NCBI RefSeq assembly: GCF_001029105.3
Contig: NZ_CP011807.3
Coordinates: forward strand, 124,001 to 188,000
Length of the DNA: 64,000 nucleotides
Direction: 5' to 3'
Source of the DNA: Pandoraea faecigallinarum
GTDB taxonomy: Bacteria > Pseudomonadota > Gammaproteobacteria > Burkholderiales > Burkholderiaceae
Below, piece after piece: positions 27,087-36,555 of this stretch. The position numbers were made by a program, and so were the translations under genes. Under the pieces are notes generated by a model. That model was given only the letters and a program-made list of their open reading frames with translations, searched no databases and was not told where the DNA came from. Every line of letters begins with the position of its first letter. The stretch's first letter is position 1.

Positions 27087-29789
27087 TCAGAACGGTGCGT
27101 CGTCCTCGTCGAAGGCGGCATCGTCCGACTTGCCGGCCGTGGCCGACTTGGTCGCCGGCCTGGCCTTCGCGGCCGTCTTCTTGGCAGCGGCCTTCCTGGC
27201 CGGTGCCTTGGCCGCTGCGGTCTTCGTCGCCGTCTTGCGCGCCGGGGCGGCCTTCTCTTCGCCCTCGTCCGTTTCCGTGCCTGGCTTGGCTGCCGTCTTC
27301 TTCGGGGCCTTCGCTTCGAACTCGAAGCCGATCTTGCCGTCCTTCTGCTTGGCCAGATAGGCCTTGAACGTGCGGCCGGTGCGCGACGACTTGAAGTTCG
27401 TCAGCAGATCCGTCTTGCCCTCGGTGAGCAACTTGTGAATCTGTTCGCGCGAGATTTCCTGCTGGAGGATCACCTTGCCCGACGTGAAATCGCAGGTCTT
27501 CGGATTGGCCACGGCGTTCTCGCAGACGTAACGCATACCGTGCTCGAACACGCGTGCGTTGCACTTCGGGCAATGGCCGACCGGTTCCTGACCCGAGAAG
27601 TCCGGAGCTTCGCCGTCCTCGTCGCCGTTGTCCTGACCGAAGTCGAATTCGAGCTTGTAGCCCATTTCGTCATCGGGCGAGAGTTTGATGATGGCCGAGA
27701 ACGGACGCCCCATCTTGCTGCGAAAGCCTGACAGCGGACCGATCGTCTTGTTCTTCAGAAGTTCTTCGACTTCCGGAATTTCGAACTGGCGTCCGCCCGG
27801 AATCTTCGAGATCGAGAAGTTGCACTTCGTACAGGCGAAACGACGGTAGTTCTCCTTGACCACGCCACCGCAATGCGGGCACGGCGTGCTAAGCGTTGCG
27901 TAATCGCCGGGAATGGTGTCCGAGTCGTATTCCTTCGCGCGCTTGACGATGGTCTGCGTCATCTGCGCGATTTCGTGCATGAACTCGTCGCGCTTGAGAC
28001 CGCCACGCTCGATCTGCGAGAGCTTGGCTTCCCATTCGCCCGTGAGTTCGGGCAACGTGAGTTCGTCCACGCCGAGACCGCGCAGCAGCGTCATCAACTG
28101 GAAGGCCTTGGCCGTGGGATGCAACTCGCGGCCTTCGCGCACGAGGTACTTTTCTGTGAGCAGACCTTCGATGATCGCCGCGCGCGTGGCCGGGGTGCCG
28201 AGCCCCTTGCCCGCCATCGCTTCGCGTAGTTCGCCGTCTTCGACGAGCTTGCCCGCGCCTTCCATGGCGGAGAGCAGCGTGGCTTCGCTGTAGCGTGCGG
28301 GCGGCTTGGTTTGCAGGCCGATGGCGGCGACCTTGTCCACACCGACCTTCTCGTCCCTGGCGACCGGCACCAGGTTCGGCTGGTCTTCCTTGCTGTCTTT
28401 GGCGTCCTTGCCGTCGTCGGCGCCTTCCTTGCCGTAAATGGCAAGCCAGCCGGCCTGCACGAGCACCTTGCCTTCCGTCTTGAAGTGATGACCGACCACT
28501 TCCGTGATACGGGTCGTCACCTGATATTCGGCCGCGGGGAAGAACACCGCGAGGAAACGCTTGACCACGAGGTCGTACAGCTTCTGTTCCGGCTCGGACA
28601 GGTTCTTCGGCGCTTGCAGCGTCGGGATGATGGCGAAGTGATCGCTGATCTTGCTGTTGTCGAAGATCCGCTTGTTCGGCTTGACCCAGTCCTTGTTCAG
28701 GATCTGGCTGGCGAACTGGTGATAGTTGTTGCTCTCTTTGAGCACGGCCATCGTCTCCTTGACGGTGGCCAGATAGTCTTCCGGCAGGGCACGGGCGTCG
28801 GTACGCGGGTACGTCAGCACCTTGTGCTTTTCGTACAGGGCCTGCGCCAGACCGAGCGTGTTCTTCGCAGAGAAACCGAAACGGCTGTTGGCTTCGCGTT
28901 GCAGGCTCGTCAGATCGAACAGCAGCGGCGAGAGCTGGCTCGACGGCTTCGATTCTTCCGTGACGGTCCCGTGCTTGCCGCGCACGGCGGCCACGACCGA
29001 CTCGGCGGCCGCCACGCTCCACAGACGCGAATCGCGCTGCTCGGGATCGAATTCGTTGCGCTTGAAGTTCGGGTCGAACCAACGGCCTTCATAGAAGCCG
29101 GCGGCTGCGACGAACTCCGCCTTGACTTCCCAGTAGTCGCGCGAGACGAACTTGCGGATCTTCTCTTCGCGCTCGACCACGATCGACAGCGTCGGTGTCT
29201 GCACGCGACCCACCGTCGTAAGGAAGAAGCCGCCGCCCTTGCTGTTGAAGGCGGTCATGGCACGCGTGCCGTTGATGCCGACGAGCCAGTCGGCTTCGGC
29301 GCGGCTGCGTGCGGCATCGGCCAGCGGCAGCATGTCGTCGTCCGTGCGCAGACGCTTGAAGCCGTCGCGGATCGATTGCGGCGTCATCGACTGAAGCCAC
29401 AGGCGCTTGATCGGCTGCTTCGCCTTTGCGTGCTGGGCGATCAGGCGGAAAATCAGTTCCCCCTCGCGTCCCGCGTCACAGGCGTTGATCAGGACATCCA
29501 CGTCCTTGCGCTTGATGAGCCGGGTGAGCACCTTCAGGCGCGACTCGCTCTTGGCAATCGGCTTGAGGTCGAAGTGGGGGGGAATCACGGGAAGGTTGGC
29601 GAAGCTCCACTTGCCGCGTTTGACTTCATAGTCTTCCGGCGCGCCGATTTCGACGAGGTGGCCAACCGCCGACGAGACGACGTAATCGTCGTTCTCGAAG
29701 TACTCGTCATGCTTGGTAAAGCCGCCCAGCGCCCGCGCGATGTCATTCGCGACAGACGGTTTCTCGGCAATGATCAGAGCTTTTGACAT
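27087..29789 (-). CDS. topB: DNA topoisomerase III
   Basis: A 900-residue type IA topoisomerase that relaxes and decatenates DNA by single-strand passage. It begins MSKALIIAEKPSVANDIARA (Toprim domain with DVLINACDAGREGELIFRL) and has the active-site block VLTYPRTDARALPEDY with the catalytic Tyr327, close to Tyr328 of the E. coli enzyme. Two CxxC zinc modules follow (CPHCGGVV, CPKCNARVF), then a repeat ending TGRTFKAYLAKQKDG. The last 85 residues are a Lys/Ala-rich tail, longer than in E. coli, which probably adds non-specific DNA binding. Start 29789 fits the family. Confidence 0.93.
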   Translation of the reverse strand: MSKALIIAEKPSVANDIARALGGFTKHDEYFENDDYVVSSAVGHLVEIGAPEDYEVKRGKWSFANLPVIPPHFDLKPIAKSESRLKVLTRLIKRKDVDVLINACDAGREGELIFRLIAQHAKAKQPIKRLWLQSMTPQSIRDGFKRLRTDDDMLPLADAARSRAEADWLVGINGTRAMTAFNSKGGGFFLTTVGRVQTPTLSIVVEREEKIRKFVSRDYWEVKAEFVAAAGFYEGRWFDPNFKRNEFDPEQRDSRLWSVAAAESVVAAVRGKHGTVTEESKPSSQLSPLLFDLTSLQREANSRFGFSAKNTLGLAQALYEKHKVLTYPRTDARALPEDYLATVKETMAVLKESNNYHQFASQILNKDWVKPNKRIFDNSKISDHFAIIPTLQAPKNLSEPEQKLYDLVVKRFLAVFFPAAEYQVTTRITEVVGHHFKTEGKVLVQAGWLAIYGKEGADDGKDAKDSKEDQPNLVPVARDEKVGVDKVAAIGLQTKPPARYSEATLLSAMEGAGKLVEDGELREAMAGKGLGTPATRAAIIEGLLTEKYLVREGRELHPTAKAFQLMTLLRGLGVDELTLPELTGEWEAKLSQIERGGLKRDEFMHEIAQMTQTIVKRAKEYDSDTIPGDYATLSTPCPHCGGVVKENYRRFACTKCNFSISKIPGGRQFEIPEVEELLKNKTIGPLSGFRSKMGRPFSAIIKLSPDDEMGYKLEFDFGQDNGDEDGEAPDFSGQEPVGHCPKCNARVFEHGMRYVCENAVANPKTCDFTSGKVILQQEISREQIHKLLTEGKTDLLTNFKSSRTGRTFKAYLAKQKDGKIGFEFEAKAPKKTAAKPGTETDEGEEKAAPARKTATKTAAAKAPARKAAAKKTAAKARPATKSATAGKSDDAAFDEDDAPF

Positions 29790-29812
29790 GACGTTAAGTA
29801 ATATTGAGGGGG

Positions 29813-29855
29813 TGTCGCCAGGCGACATTCGTTGGCTTTATAACATATAGCCAAC
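29813..29855. promoter_or_regulatory. Tandem palindromes in the topB leader/promoter
   Basis: TGTCGCC-A-GGCGACA (29813-29827) is followed by GTTGGCT (29831-29837) and its complement AGCCAAC (29849-29855). The second palindrome encloses the AT-rich TTATAACATAT, a possible -10 region for leftward topB transcription. The layout suggests an operator pair. Confidence 0.45.
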
Positions 29856-30003
29856 CCGGCGTTGCCGTCGGATCGGGCACAAGGCGTGCCTGAAAGCGGC
29901 ACATCATAAGCGCGTCGCAAGCCGGCGGCAAGGGTGGGGACGGCGGGGCGCGCCCGCGCCCGTCCGGCGCCGTTCGGGCATTGCGCGGCGGGACTTCCGG
30001 GGA

Positions 30004-30393
30004 TCAGCCGGCGAGCAGATGTTCGCGCAGCGCCGGGGCGACAACCGTGGCGTTACTCAGCACGCCCGCGTCGAGCATACGTTCCAAAATGCCGATCGCC
30101 GGCAGCACCGGACCGAAGAAACGGGCTTGTCCGGCGGACTGGGAGGTGTCCTGCACCAGCAGGGTCGGGAAATTCTCGATGTCGTGGTCGTCGAGCCAGT
30201 CGGCGTGCGTCTCGATATCCACCCAGACGAAACATAGCTCGGGATGCTTCGCCGCCAACTGCTCGAACGTCTGCGCGTATTCGCGGCACGTGCCGCACCA
30301 CGCCGCGCACAGGCAGGCCACAAGGCGTGTGTTGCCATCGGCCAGCGCAGCAGCAAGCGCGGAACGGTCGGCGACGGGATCGAAAACGGGCAT
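30004..30393 (-). CDS. Thioredoxin-fold protein
   Basis: A 129-residue cytosolic thioredoxin-like protein. The redox motif is WCGTC in CLCAAWCGTCREYAQTF, instead of the classical WCGPC, and the cis-Pro segment is FPTLLVQD. It lacks a signal peptide. It lies 50 bases after dprA on the same strand and before topB, so it is probably part of a dprA-trx-topB transcription unit. Its partner is unknown; the Thr in the motif should alter the redox potential relative to thioredoxin 1. Confidence 0.82.
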   Translation of the reverse strand: MPVFDPVADRSALAAALADGNTRLVACLCAAWCGTCREYAQTFEQLAAKHPELCFVWVDIETHADWLDDHDIENFPTLLVQDTSQSAGQARFFGPVLPAIGILERMLDAGVLSNATVVAPALREHLLAG

Positions 30394-30443
30394 GGTGTCG
30401 TGATGTCGGTATCGGGATGTGGGGGCGGGCAGGGCACTCGCCG

Positions 30444-31814
30444 CTAGCGGGCCGGCCGGGGGCAGATCTGCACGAACCGGCCGCCCGGCAGGCGGGCCAC
30501 GCGGCCATGGAGTTCGAGCACACCGAGTTGCGACAGGACGGTGGCAATGCCCAGACCGGAGCGCTCGCAGAGGGTGTCCGCGTTGACCGGATCATACCCC
30601 AGCGCCTCCAGGATCGCTGCCGTGCCCGCCGGCGGTGCGGCGGCGGAGTCGCCAACGGGTGGTTCGGGTGGTTCGGGCGTCATGCCGGCGTGGACCGCCG
30701 CGACGGTCCCCGCGTTCCCATTGCCAGCGGCGCGAAGGCGTTGTTCCCCATTGCGGGGCGCGGTCGAATTAGGCGGCCGATGCCGCACGGCGGTACGCCG
30801 CGGCCTGCCCTCTTTGGCGGCAAGGCTCGACGCGTCGGCCGGACACGCCATGCCCATCGCTTCGAGGATGTCTTCAGGGCACGCTGCCAGGGTTGCGCCG
30901 TCCCGTATCAGCACATGGCAGCCTTGACTCTGCGGGGCGTGGATCGAACCGGGCACGGCCAGCACGTCGCGCCCAAGTTCCCCCGCCAGACGCGCAGTGA
31001 TGAGCGATCCCGAATGCGTCGTCGCTTCGATGACGGCAGTGCATCGTGCGAGCGCGGCGATGAGCCGGTTGCGTTGCGGAAAATGTTCCGGCCGGGGCGG
31101 GGTGCCGATGGGAAACGCCGAGAGCAGCAGGCCCCGCTCGGCAATTCGCTCTGCGAGGGCGCGATGGCGAAACGGGTAGACGATGTCCGCACCGGTGCCG
31201 ATGATCGCGCACGTGCTGCCGACCGTGTCCAGTGCGCCTTCGTGCGCGGCTGCGTCAATACCGGCGGCAAGTCCCGATACGACCAGGACGCCCGCGTCGC
31301 CCAGTACCCGGGCGAAGTGACGTGCGTTGTCGCGTCCCTGCGGGGTCGCGCGTCGGCTGCCGACGAGCGCTGCCGCCATCCCTCCGGGCGCACCGGTGGC
31401 GTCGGCGCGGTTCGCCAGGCACACGTCGCCCCGGCAGTAGAGTATGGGCGGGGCATCGCCCAGGGCGAGAAGTGCACGCGGGTAGACCGCCTCGGACAGG
31501 GTGACGACGGTGCATCCCGGGTGCGACGCCCATGCCAGCGTGCCGGCGATCAGTTCGGCGAGATCGGCGCACGTGCGGGCGAGCAGACGCGAGGCGACGT
31601 CGTGCGGCACGATCTCCGTCAATACGGCGCGTGGCGTCTGGAAAACGACGCCGGGCGGCCCGAGTGCCGCCAGCAGACGCCGTGCCGCGGCGGGCGGCAC
31701 GCCGGGCGTATGGCACAACCGCAGCCAGTCTGCGATTTCGTCCGGGGAAGCCCCGGCCTGCCTGTTTGGGACAGGGGGCGCCGGCGGGAGCGCTATGCTA
31801 AAATTTTTCATCAT
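30444..31814 (-). CDS. dprA: DNA-processing protein DprA (Smf)
   Basis: A 456-residue protein that in transformable bacteria protects incoming single-stranded DNA and loads RecA. The Rossmann-like DprA core holds VGSRRATPQGRDNARHFA and VVSGLAAGIDAAAHEGALD, with GTGADIVYPFRH and LSAFPIGTPPRPEHFPQRN. An N-terminal helical region and a C-terminal winged-helix domain (about residues 385-450, SGLGIATVLSQLGVLELHG) frame it. A Pro/Gly-rich, probably disordered linker precedes the winged helix. It is divergent from def, the arrangement usual in this group. Confidence 0.92.
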   Translation of the reverse strand: MMKNFSIALPPAPPVPNRQAGASPDEIADWLRLCHTPGVPPAAARRLLAALGPPGVVFQTPRAVLTEIVPHDVASRLLARTCADLAELIAGTLAWASHPGCTVVTLSEAVYPRALLALGDAPPILYCRGDVCLANRADATGAPGGMAAALVGSRRATPQGRDNARHFARVLGDAGVLVVSGLAAGIDAAAHEGALDTVGSTCAIIGTGADIVYPFRHRALAERIAERGLLLSAFPIGTPPRPEHFPQRNRLIAALARCTAVIEATTHSGSLITARLAGELGRDVLAVPGSIHAPQSQGCHVLIRDGATLAACPEDILEAMGMACPADASSLAAKEGRPRRTAVRHRPPNSTAPRNGEQRLRAAGNGNAGTVAAVHAGMTPEPPEPPVGDSAAAPPAGTAAILEALGYDPVNADTLCERSGLGIATVLSQLGVLELHGRVARLPGGRFVQICPRPAR

Positions 31815-31944
31815 CCGGTAAGCATTGACCGGGGGGCCAGAGCAGGCAGCGCGCGCGGCGACTCGTCGCGGCGCTCATCAGCCATCGCACGATTGTGCGT
31901 TGGCAGGCGCCCACGGGGCAATGCGGCGAATTCCCGTTTTCATC

Positions 31945-32448
31945 ATGGCATTGCTACCCATTCTTCAGTACCCCGATCCGCGTCTGCACAAGGTGGCCAA
32001 ACCGGTTGCCGAAGTCGACGACCGGATCCGTCAACTCGTCAGGGACATGGCCGAGACCATGTACGACGCCCCCGGCATCGGCCTCGCAGCCACGCAGGTC
32101 GACGTTCACGAACAGGTCATCGTGATGGACCTCTCGGAGACGCGCGACGAATTGCGCGTGTTCATCAATCCGAAGATCGTCTGGCGCAGCGACGAGCAGA
32201 AGGTCTACGAAGAGGGTTGTCTCTCCGTGCCCGGCATTTACGACGAAGTCGAGCGTGCCGACCGCGTGCGCGTGGAAGCGCTGAATGAAAACGGCGAGAA
32301 GTTCACGATCGACGCCGACGACCTGCTCGCCGTGTGCATCCAGCATGAAATGGATCACCTCAAGGGCCGCGTGTTCGTGGAGTACCTCTCGCCGCTCAAG
32401 CGCAACCGCATCAAGGCGAAGATGAAGAAGCAGGCCGTACGCGCCTGA
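31945..32448 (+). CDS. def: Peptide deformylase
   Basis: A 167-residue Fe(II) enzyme that removes the formyl group from nascent proteins. The three signature motifs are present: [18 protein letters not shown] (metal ligand Cys92) and HEMDH (His134, catalytic Glu135, His138). It starts at ATG 31945 ([20 protein letters not shown]), the canonical N-terminus; the frame open from 31825 is upstream noise. It forms a functional pair with fmt, from which it is separated here by a glycosyltransferase gene. Confidence 0.96.
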   Translation: MALLPILQYPDPRLHKVAKPVAEVDDRIRQLVRDMAETMYDAPGIGLAATQVDVHEQVIVMDLSETRDELRVFINPKIVWRSDEQKVYEEGCLSVPGIYDEVERADRVRVEALNENGEKFTIDADDLLAVCIQHEMDHLKGRVFVEYLSPLKRNRIKAKMKKQAVRA

Positions 32449-32470
32449 TTCCCCGCGGCGACGCCCATGG

Positions 32471-32500
32471 TTGGGCGCGCACGGTAAAGTCCTCTATACT
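32471..32500 (+). promoter_or_regulatory. Likely sigma-70 promoter of the glycosyltransferase gene
   Basis: TTGGGC (32471-32476) and TATACT (32495-32500) are spaced by 18 bases, 95 bases before the ATG. It suggests this gene has its own start rather than depending on def. Confidence 0.5.
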
Positions 32501-32594
32501 TGCAGCGCTCGCGGGCCATGGGTCCGCCTTCTGCCGCTGCGACGGGGCGTCCCGAACGTCTGCCGCCGGGCCAAATTCCCGACTGTCCGCCGAG

Positions 32595-34331
32595 ATGTCC
32601 ATCGTCACCACTTCGCCGCCCTCCTTGCCCCCCTCGCCCCCCGCGCCCGCTTCGTATTCGGCACGCTCCCGCACGGTCTTCTGGCTGAGTGCCGCACTGC
32701 TGTTCGCCTTCCTGCTCGCCGGCCTGTTCGACCGCGATCCCTGGAAAGCCGATGAGCCGTATTCCGTCGGTATGGTGCTCAACTTCTTCCGGGGCCACGA
32801 TCTGATCGTGCCGCGCGTGGCCGCCGATCCCTTCGTCGAGAAGCCGCCCGTCATGTACTGGACGGGGGCGATGTTGGCGAGAGCGACCTCCGGTGTGCTG
32901 CCGGTGTTCCAGGGCGCGCAGCTCGCCGTGCTGGCGTGGCTCGTGCTCGCCGTGTTCTGCGTCGGGCGTCTCGCGCAACGGTTATACGGTTCGGACAACT
33001 TCCACTGGCTCGCGCCGATGCTCATGGTCGGCAGCTTCGGCGCCATCGAGAACATCCATAAATTGACGGCGGATGTCCCCCAACTCGCGGGGGCGGCGCT
33101 GGCGTTGGCTGCGTTGGCACGTCTGGCCAGATCCGAAAGTTGCGCGCGCCGGTGGGGCCTGTTGTTCGGCACGGGCGCGGGTATCGCATTCCTTAGCAAG
33201 GGGCTGCTCGTGCCCGGCGTGCTCGGGCTCACGGCGCTGGCCGTGCTCGTGCTGCCGGCTTATCGCACGCGCCGTTATGCCGCGGCGCTCGGCTGGGCGG
33301 TGCTGGCGTCGCTGCCGTGGCTGATCGTCTGGCCGGTGCTGTTCTGGCGTGCGTCCGAGCCGCTGTTCATCGAATGGTTCTGGGACAACAACTTCGGCCG
33401 GTTCTTCGGTTTCGTGCATCTGGGCGGCGAGCGCAAGTCTTATTGGAACGACGTGACGAGTCTGCTCGGGCTGACGTTCCCGGCGGGCTGGCTCGCGCTG
33501 GGCGCATGGATCGCGCAATGTCGGCAAACCGGCTTGCGGCGCTTCGCCGCCGAACGCCCCGAGCTCGCCATGCTGTGGCTTTACGTCGTGCTGTTCGTGT
33601 TGACGCTGGTGGTCTCGTCGGCGATCCGCGACATCTATATGTTGTCGCTCTTCCCGGCCATCGCGGTGCTCGGCGCGGGCGTTCGCCTGCCTTCATGGCT
33701 CGAGAAGACATGGTCGGGCGTGGCGCTCGTGCTCATGAGCGTGCTGGGCGTGTTCCTGTGGGTTCGCTGGGGGCTGCAACTGACCGGCAATGGCCATGTT
33801 GCGGCCGGGCCGATCGGCAAGTGGCTGCCGCTCGATTACGTGCTGCCGTTTTCGCCGGGGCTCGTGTTGGCAGCGGTCGTTGTTGCGGGCTTGTGGGTGA
33901 GCGCCATCGTGCATCGCCGCGCCCTTGGCGCGCTCGTCTTCGGTTTTGCCGGACTGACGTTCGTATGGGGAACGCTCTCGACGTTGCTGCTCCCGTGGGT
34001 CAACGAAGCGCGAAGCTATCGCACGCCGTTCGCCTCGCTCAAAGCGGCGCTCGCGAAGGTGCCGCATACCGGTACATCCGAAGCGAGCACTTGCGTCGGA
34101 TCGTTCAACGTCGGCGAATCGGAGCGCGGCATGCTTGACTATTTCATCGATGTTCGCCCGGTACAGTTGCCGGGGCTGGCCGACGCCTCGCGTTGCGGCG
34201 TGCTGCTCGTGCTCGACAAGGCCAGCTCACGGATCACCGTGCCCGAGGGCTGGCAGATGATCTGGCAGGGCGGTCGCGCAGGCGACACGAACGAGCGTTT
34301 CCGTGCGTTCGTCCCGTCTGCCGTCAAATAA
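32595..34331 (+). CDS. ArnT-like family 39 membrane glycosyltransferase
   Basis: A 578-residue protein with about a dozen membrane segments and the GT39/PMT motif DPWKADEPYS in the first periplasmic loop (Asp/Glu likely catalytic), followed by FVEKPPVMYWTGAM, which parallels the ArnT lipid-binding loop. Members transfer a sugar from an undecaprenyl carrier, for example aminoarabinose onto lipid A. The C-terminal 90 residues form a soluble periplasmic domain. No arn genes are nearby, so the donor and acceptor are unknown. It is inserted between def and fmt. Confidence 0.82.
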   Translation: MSIVTTSPPSLPPSPPAPASYSARSRTVFWLSAALLFAFLLAGLFDRDPWKADEPYSVGMVLNFFRGHDLIVPRVAADPFVEKPPVMYWTGAMLARATSGVLPVFQGAQLAVLAWLVLAVFCVGRLAQRLYGSDNFHWLAPMLMVGSFGAIENIHKLTADVPQLAGAALALAALARLARSESCARRWGLLFGTGAGIAFLSKGLLVPGVLGLTALAVLVLPAYRTRRYAAALGWAVLASLPWLIVWPVLFWRASEPLFIEWFWDNNFGRFFGFVHLGGERKSYWNDVTSLLGLTFPAGWLALGAWIAQCRQTGLRRFAAERPELAMLWLYVVLFVLTLVVSSAIRDIYMLSLFPAIAVLGAGVRLPSWLEKTWSGVALVLMSVLGVFLWVRWGLQLTGNGHVAAGPIGKWLPLDYVLPFSPGLVLAAVVVAGLWVSAIVHRRALGALVFGFAGLTFVWGTLSTLLLPWVNEARSYRTPFASLKAALAKVPHTGTSEASTCVGSFNVGESERGMLDYFIDVRPVQLPGLADASRCGVLLVLDKASSRITVPEGWQMIWQGGRAGDTNERFRAFVPSAVK

Positions 34332-34383
34332 ATGAAGGCACGCCAGAGCGTGCCAGGCAGCGTTCAGCAGGAGGAAGTTCGTC

Positions 34384-35373
34384 ATGACGCTTCGCATCGT
34401 TTTCGCCGGTACGCCGGAATTCGCCCAAACCGCGCTCGCCGCCATCGATGCCGCCGGCTTTTCTGTGGAGTTGGTGCTCACTCAGCCGGATCGTCCTGCC
34501 GGACGGGGCATGAAGTTGCAGGCCAGTCCGGTCAAGCGCTACGCCCAGGCACATGGCATGCCGATCGCGCAGCCACCCTCGCTGCGACGCCACGGCAAGT
34601 ATCCGGAGGAAGCCACGGCGGCTATCGAGCAACTGCGCGCGCTTGCGCCGGACGTCATGGTCGTGGCGGCATACGGCCTGATCCTGCCGCAGGAAGTGCT
34701 CGATTTGCCGCGTTACGGCTGTCTTAACATCCATGGCTCGTTGCTGCCGCGTTGGCGGGGGGCCGCACCGATTCACCGCGCCATCGAGTCGGGCGACGCC
34801 GAGACCGGCATCACCATCATGCAGATGGACGCAGGGCTCGACACGGGCGCGATGATCCTGCGCGAGGTCGAACCCATTGGCCCGGAGGACACCACGTCGA
34901 CGCTGCACGACCGCATGGCGGCGCTGGGCGGCAAGCTTATCGTCGACGCGCTGCGTCAACTGGCGCGCGACGGCCACCTGCCGTCCGTGGCGCAACCCGA
35001 CGCCGGTGTGACCTATGCCGAGAAGATCGCCAAGCACGAAGCGGTACTCGACTGGCGCCGACCGGCGCAAGCGCTCGCACGGCAGGTCCGGGCGTTCGAC
35101 CCGTTTCCCGGTGCACTGGGCACCGTGCACGCCACGCCCGTGAAACTGTGGCGTGCGAGCGCGGTCTCCGGACAAACGGGTGCGTCGCCGGGCACGGTGC
35201 TCGAAGTGAGCGCCGACGCCATCGTGATCGCCTGCGGCGAAGGGGCACTGCGCGTGACCGAGTGTCAAAAGCCGGGCGGCAGGCGTTTGCCGGTGCGCGA
35301 GTTTCTCGCGGGCTTCACCGTCGCGGCGGGCGACGTTTTTGCGTCCGGCGTTCCGGACGCCAAGCCGGACTGA
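34384..35373 (+). CDS. fmt: Methionyl-tRNA formyltransferase
   Basis: A 329-residue enzyme that formylates initiator Met-tRNA with 10-formyltetrahydrofolate. The N-terminus [18 protein letters not shown] is canonical and the catalytic segment [21 protein letters not shown] can be read in pieces ([17 protein letters not shown]), followed by [10 protein letters not shown]; the C-terminal OB-fold domain follows from about residue 210. ATG 34384 has a strong AGGAGG site. Functional partner of def. Confidence 0.96.
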   Translation: MTLRIVFAGTPEFAQTALAAIDAAGFSVELVLTQPDRPAGRGMKLQASPVKRYAQAHGMPIAQPPSLRRHGKYPEEATAAIEQLRALAPDVMVVAAYGLILPQEVLDLPRYGCLNIHGSLLPRWRGAAPIHRAIESGDAETGITIMQMDAGLDTGAMILREVEPIGPEDTTSTLHDRMAALGGKLIVDALRQLARDGHLPSVAQPDAGVTYAEKIAKHEAVLDWRRPAQALARQVRAFDPFPGALGTVHATPVKLWRASAVSGQTGASPGTVLEVSADAIVIACGEGALRVTECQKPGGRRLPVREFLAGFTVAAGDVFASGVPDAKPD

Positions 35374-35590
35374 GAGGTGGTGTTGGGAAACGTCGTTCCG
35401 ATCAATAAAACAGAACGAAAATGTCGTAAAACGTCTTCGAAGTCGCAGGGAATCCCGGGGAACGTCGGAAAAATGTTCGAATCGGCGGCCGCAGACGTTG
35501 AATTTTCCCCATGCGGCGCCATCTAACGCCCGAGGACACGCAAAGTGCGTGATTCCCTCAAGTCATCAAGAATTTGCAGAGGAGAACACC

Positions 35591-36448
35591 ATGTTCAATT
35601 GGATGAAGACCACCCTGCTGATGGCGGCCATCACCGCGTTGTTCATGGTGGTGGGCGGCATGATCGGCGGCAGGCAGGGCATGATGCTCGCGCTGGCGTT
35701 CGCGCTCGCGATGAATTTCTTTTCGTACTGGTTCTCGGACAAGATGGTGCTGCGCATGTACAACGCGCAGCAGGTCGACGAGACCAGCGCGCCGCAGTTC
35801 TACAACATGGTGCGCGACCTGTCGCAGCGTGCCGGACTGCCGATGCCGAAGGTGTATCTCATCAACGAGGACGCCCCGAACGCATTCGCCACCGGCCGCA
35901 ACCCGGATAACGCCGCCGTGGCGGCGACGACCGGCATTCTGCGCGTGCTCTCCGAGCGCGAACTGCGCGGTGTGATGGCGCACGAACTGGCGCACGTGAA
36001 ACACCGCGACATTCTGATTTCGACGATTTCCGCCACGATGGCCGGTGCGATTTCCGCGCTCGCCAATTTCGCCATGTTCTTCGGCGGACGCGACGAGAAC
36101 GGCCGTCCCGCCAACCCGATCGCCAGCATTGCGGTGGCGATTCTCGCGCCGCTGGCCGCTTCGTTGATCCAGATGGCGATCTCGCGTGCCCGCGAGTTCG
36201 AGGCGGACCGCGGCGGTGCGCAGATCTCAGGCGATCCGCAGGCTCTCGCCTCGGCGCTCGACAAGATTCATCGCTATGCGCAGGGCATTCCGTTCGACAC
36301 GGCCGAGCAGCATCCGGCCACCGCGCAGATGATGATCATGAACCCGCTGCGCGCAGGCGGATTGCAGAACCTCTTCAGCACGCACCCGGCGACCGAGGAG
36401 CGCATCGCCCGGCTCATGGAAATGGCGCGCACGGGGCGTTTCGAATAA
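35591..36448 (+). CDS. htpX: Membrane metalloprotease HtpX (M48)
   Basis: A 285-residue inner-membrane zinc protease for damaged membrane proteins. Two N-terminal membrane helices ([18 protein letters not shown] and [18 protein letters not shown]), the zinc motif HELAH in [12 protein letters not shown] (about residue 131), a second pair of helices and the distal Glu in [16 protein letters not shown] lies just before ATG 35591; the frame upstream is not coding. In E. coli it is under Cpx/heat-shock control; I could not identify such a promoter here. Confidence 0.95.
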   Translation: MFNWMKTTLLMAAITALFMVVGGMIGGRQGMMLALAFALAMNFFSYWFSDKMVLRMYNAQQVDETSAPQFYNMVRDLSQRAGLPMPKVYLINEDAPNAFATGRNPDNAAVAATTGILRVLSERELRGVMAHELAHVKHRDILISTISATMAGAISALANFAMFFGGRDENGRPANPIASIAVAILAPLAASLIQMAISRAREFEADRGGAQISGDPQALASALDKIHRYAQGIPFDTAEQHPATAQMMIMNPLRAGGLQNLFSTHPATEERIARLMEMARTGRFE

Positions 36449-36514
36449 TCCGTCGCCACGAATCGGCCTCGTCGGTCTGCTATTCTGTTGCCCGACACCG
36501 TCCGATAGCCCTCC

Positions 36515-36548
36515 CATGCCCGCCGTCGAGCGGGCATGTTTGTTTGTA
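36515..36548 (+). terminator. Terminator-like hairpin before rsmB
   Basis: CATGCCCGC (36515-36523) pairs perfectly with 36530-36538 and is followed by TTTGTTTGT. It ends only seven bases before the rsmB ATG, so it may act as the htpX terminator, as an attenuator for rsmB, or both. Confidence 0.65.
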
Positions 36549-36555
36549 GAAGCCC

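Noticed and set aside
35374..35590. Heat-shock (sigma-32) promoter before htpX
   Set aside because: TTGAA and CCCCAT both occur near 35499-35512 but only a few bases apart, not at the 13-17 base spacing needed.
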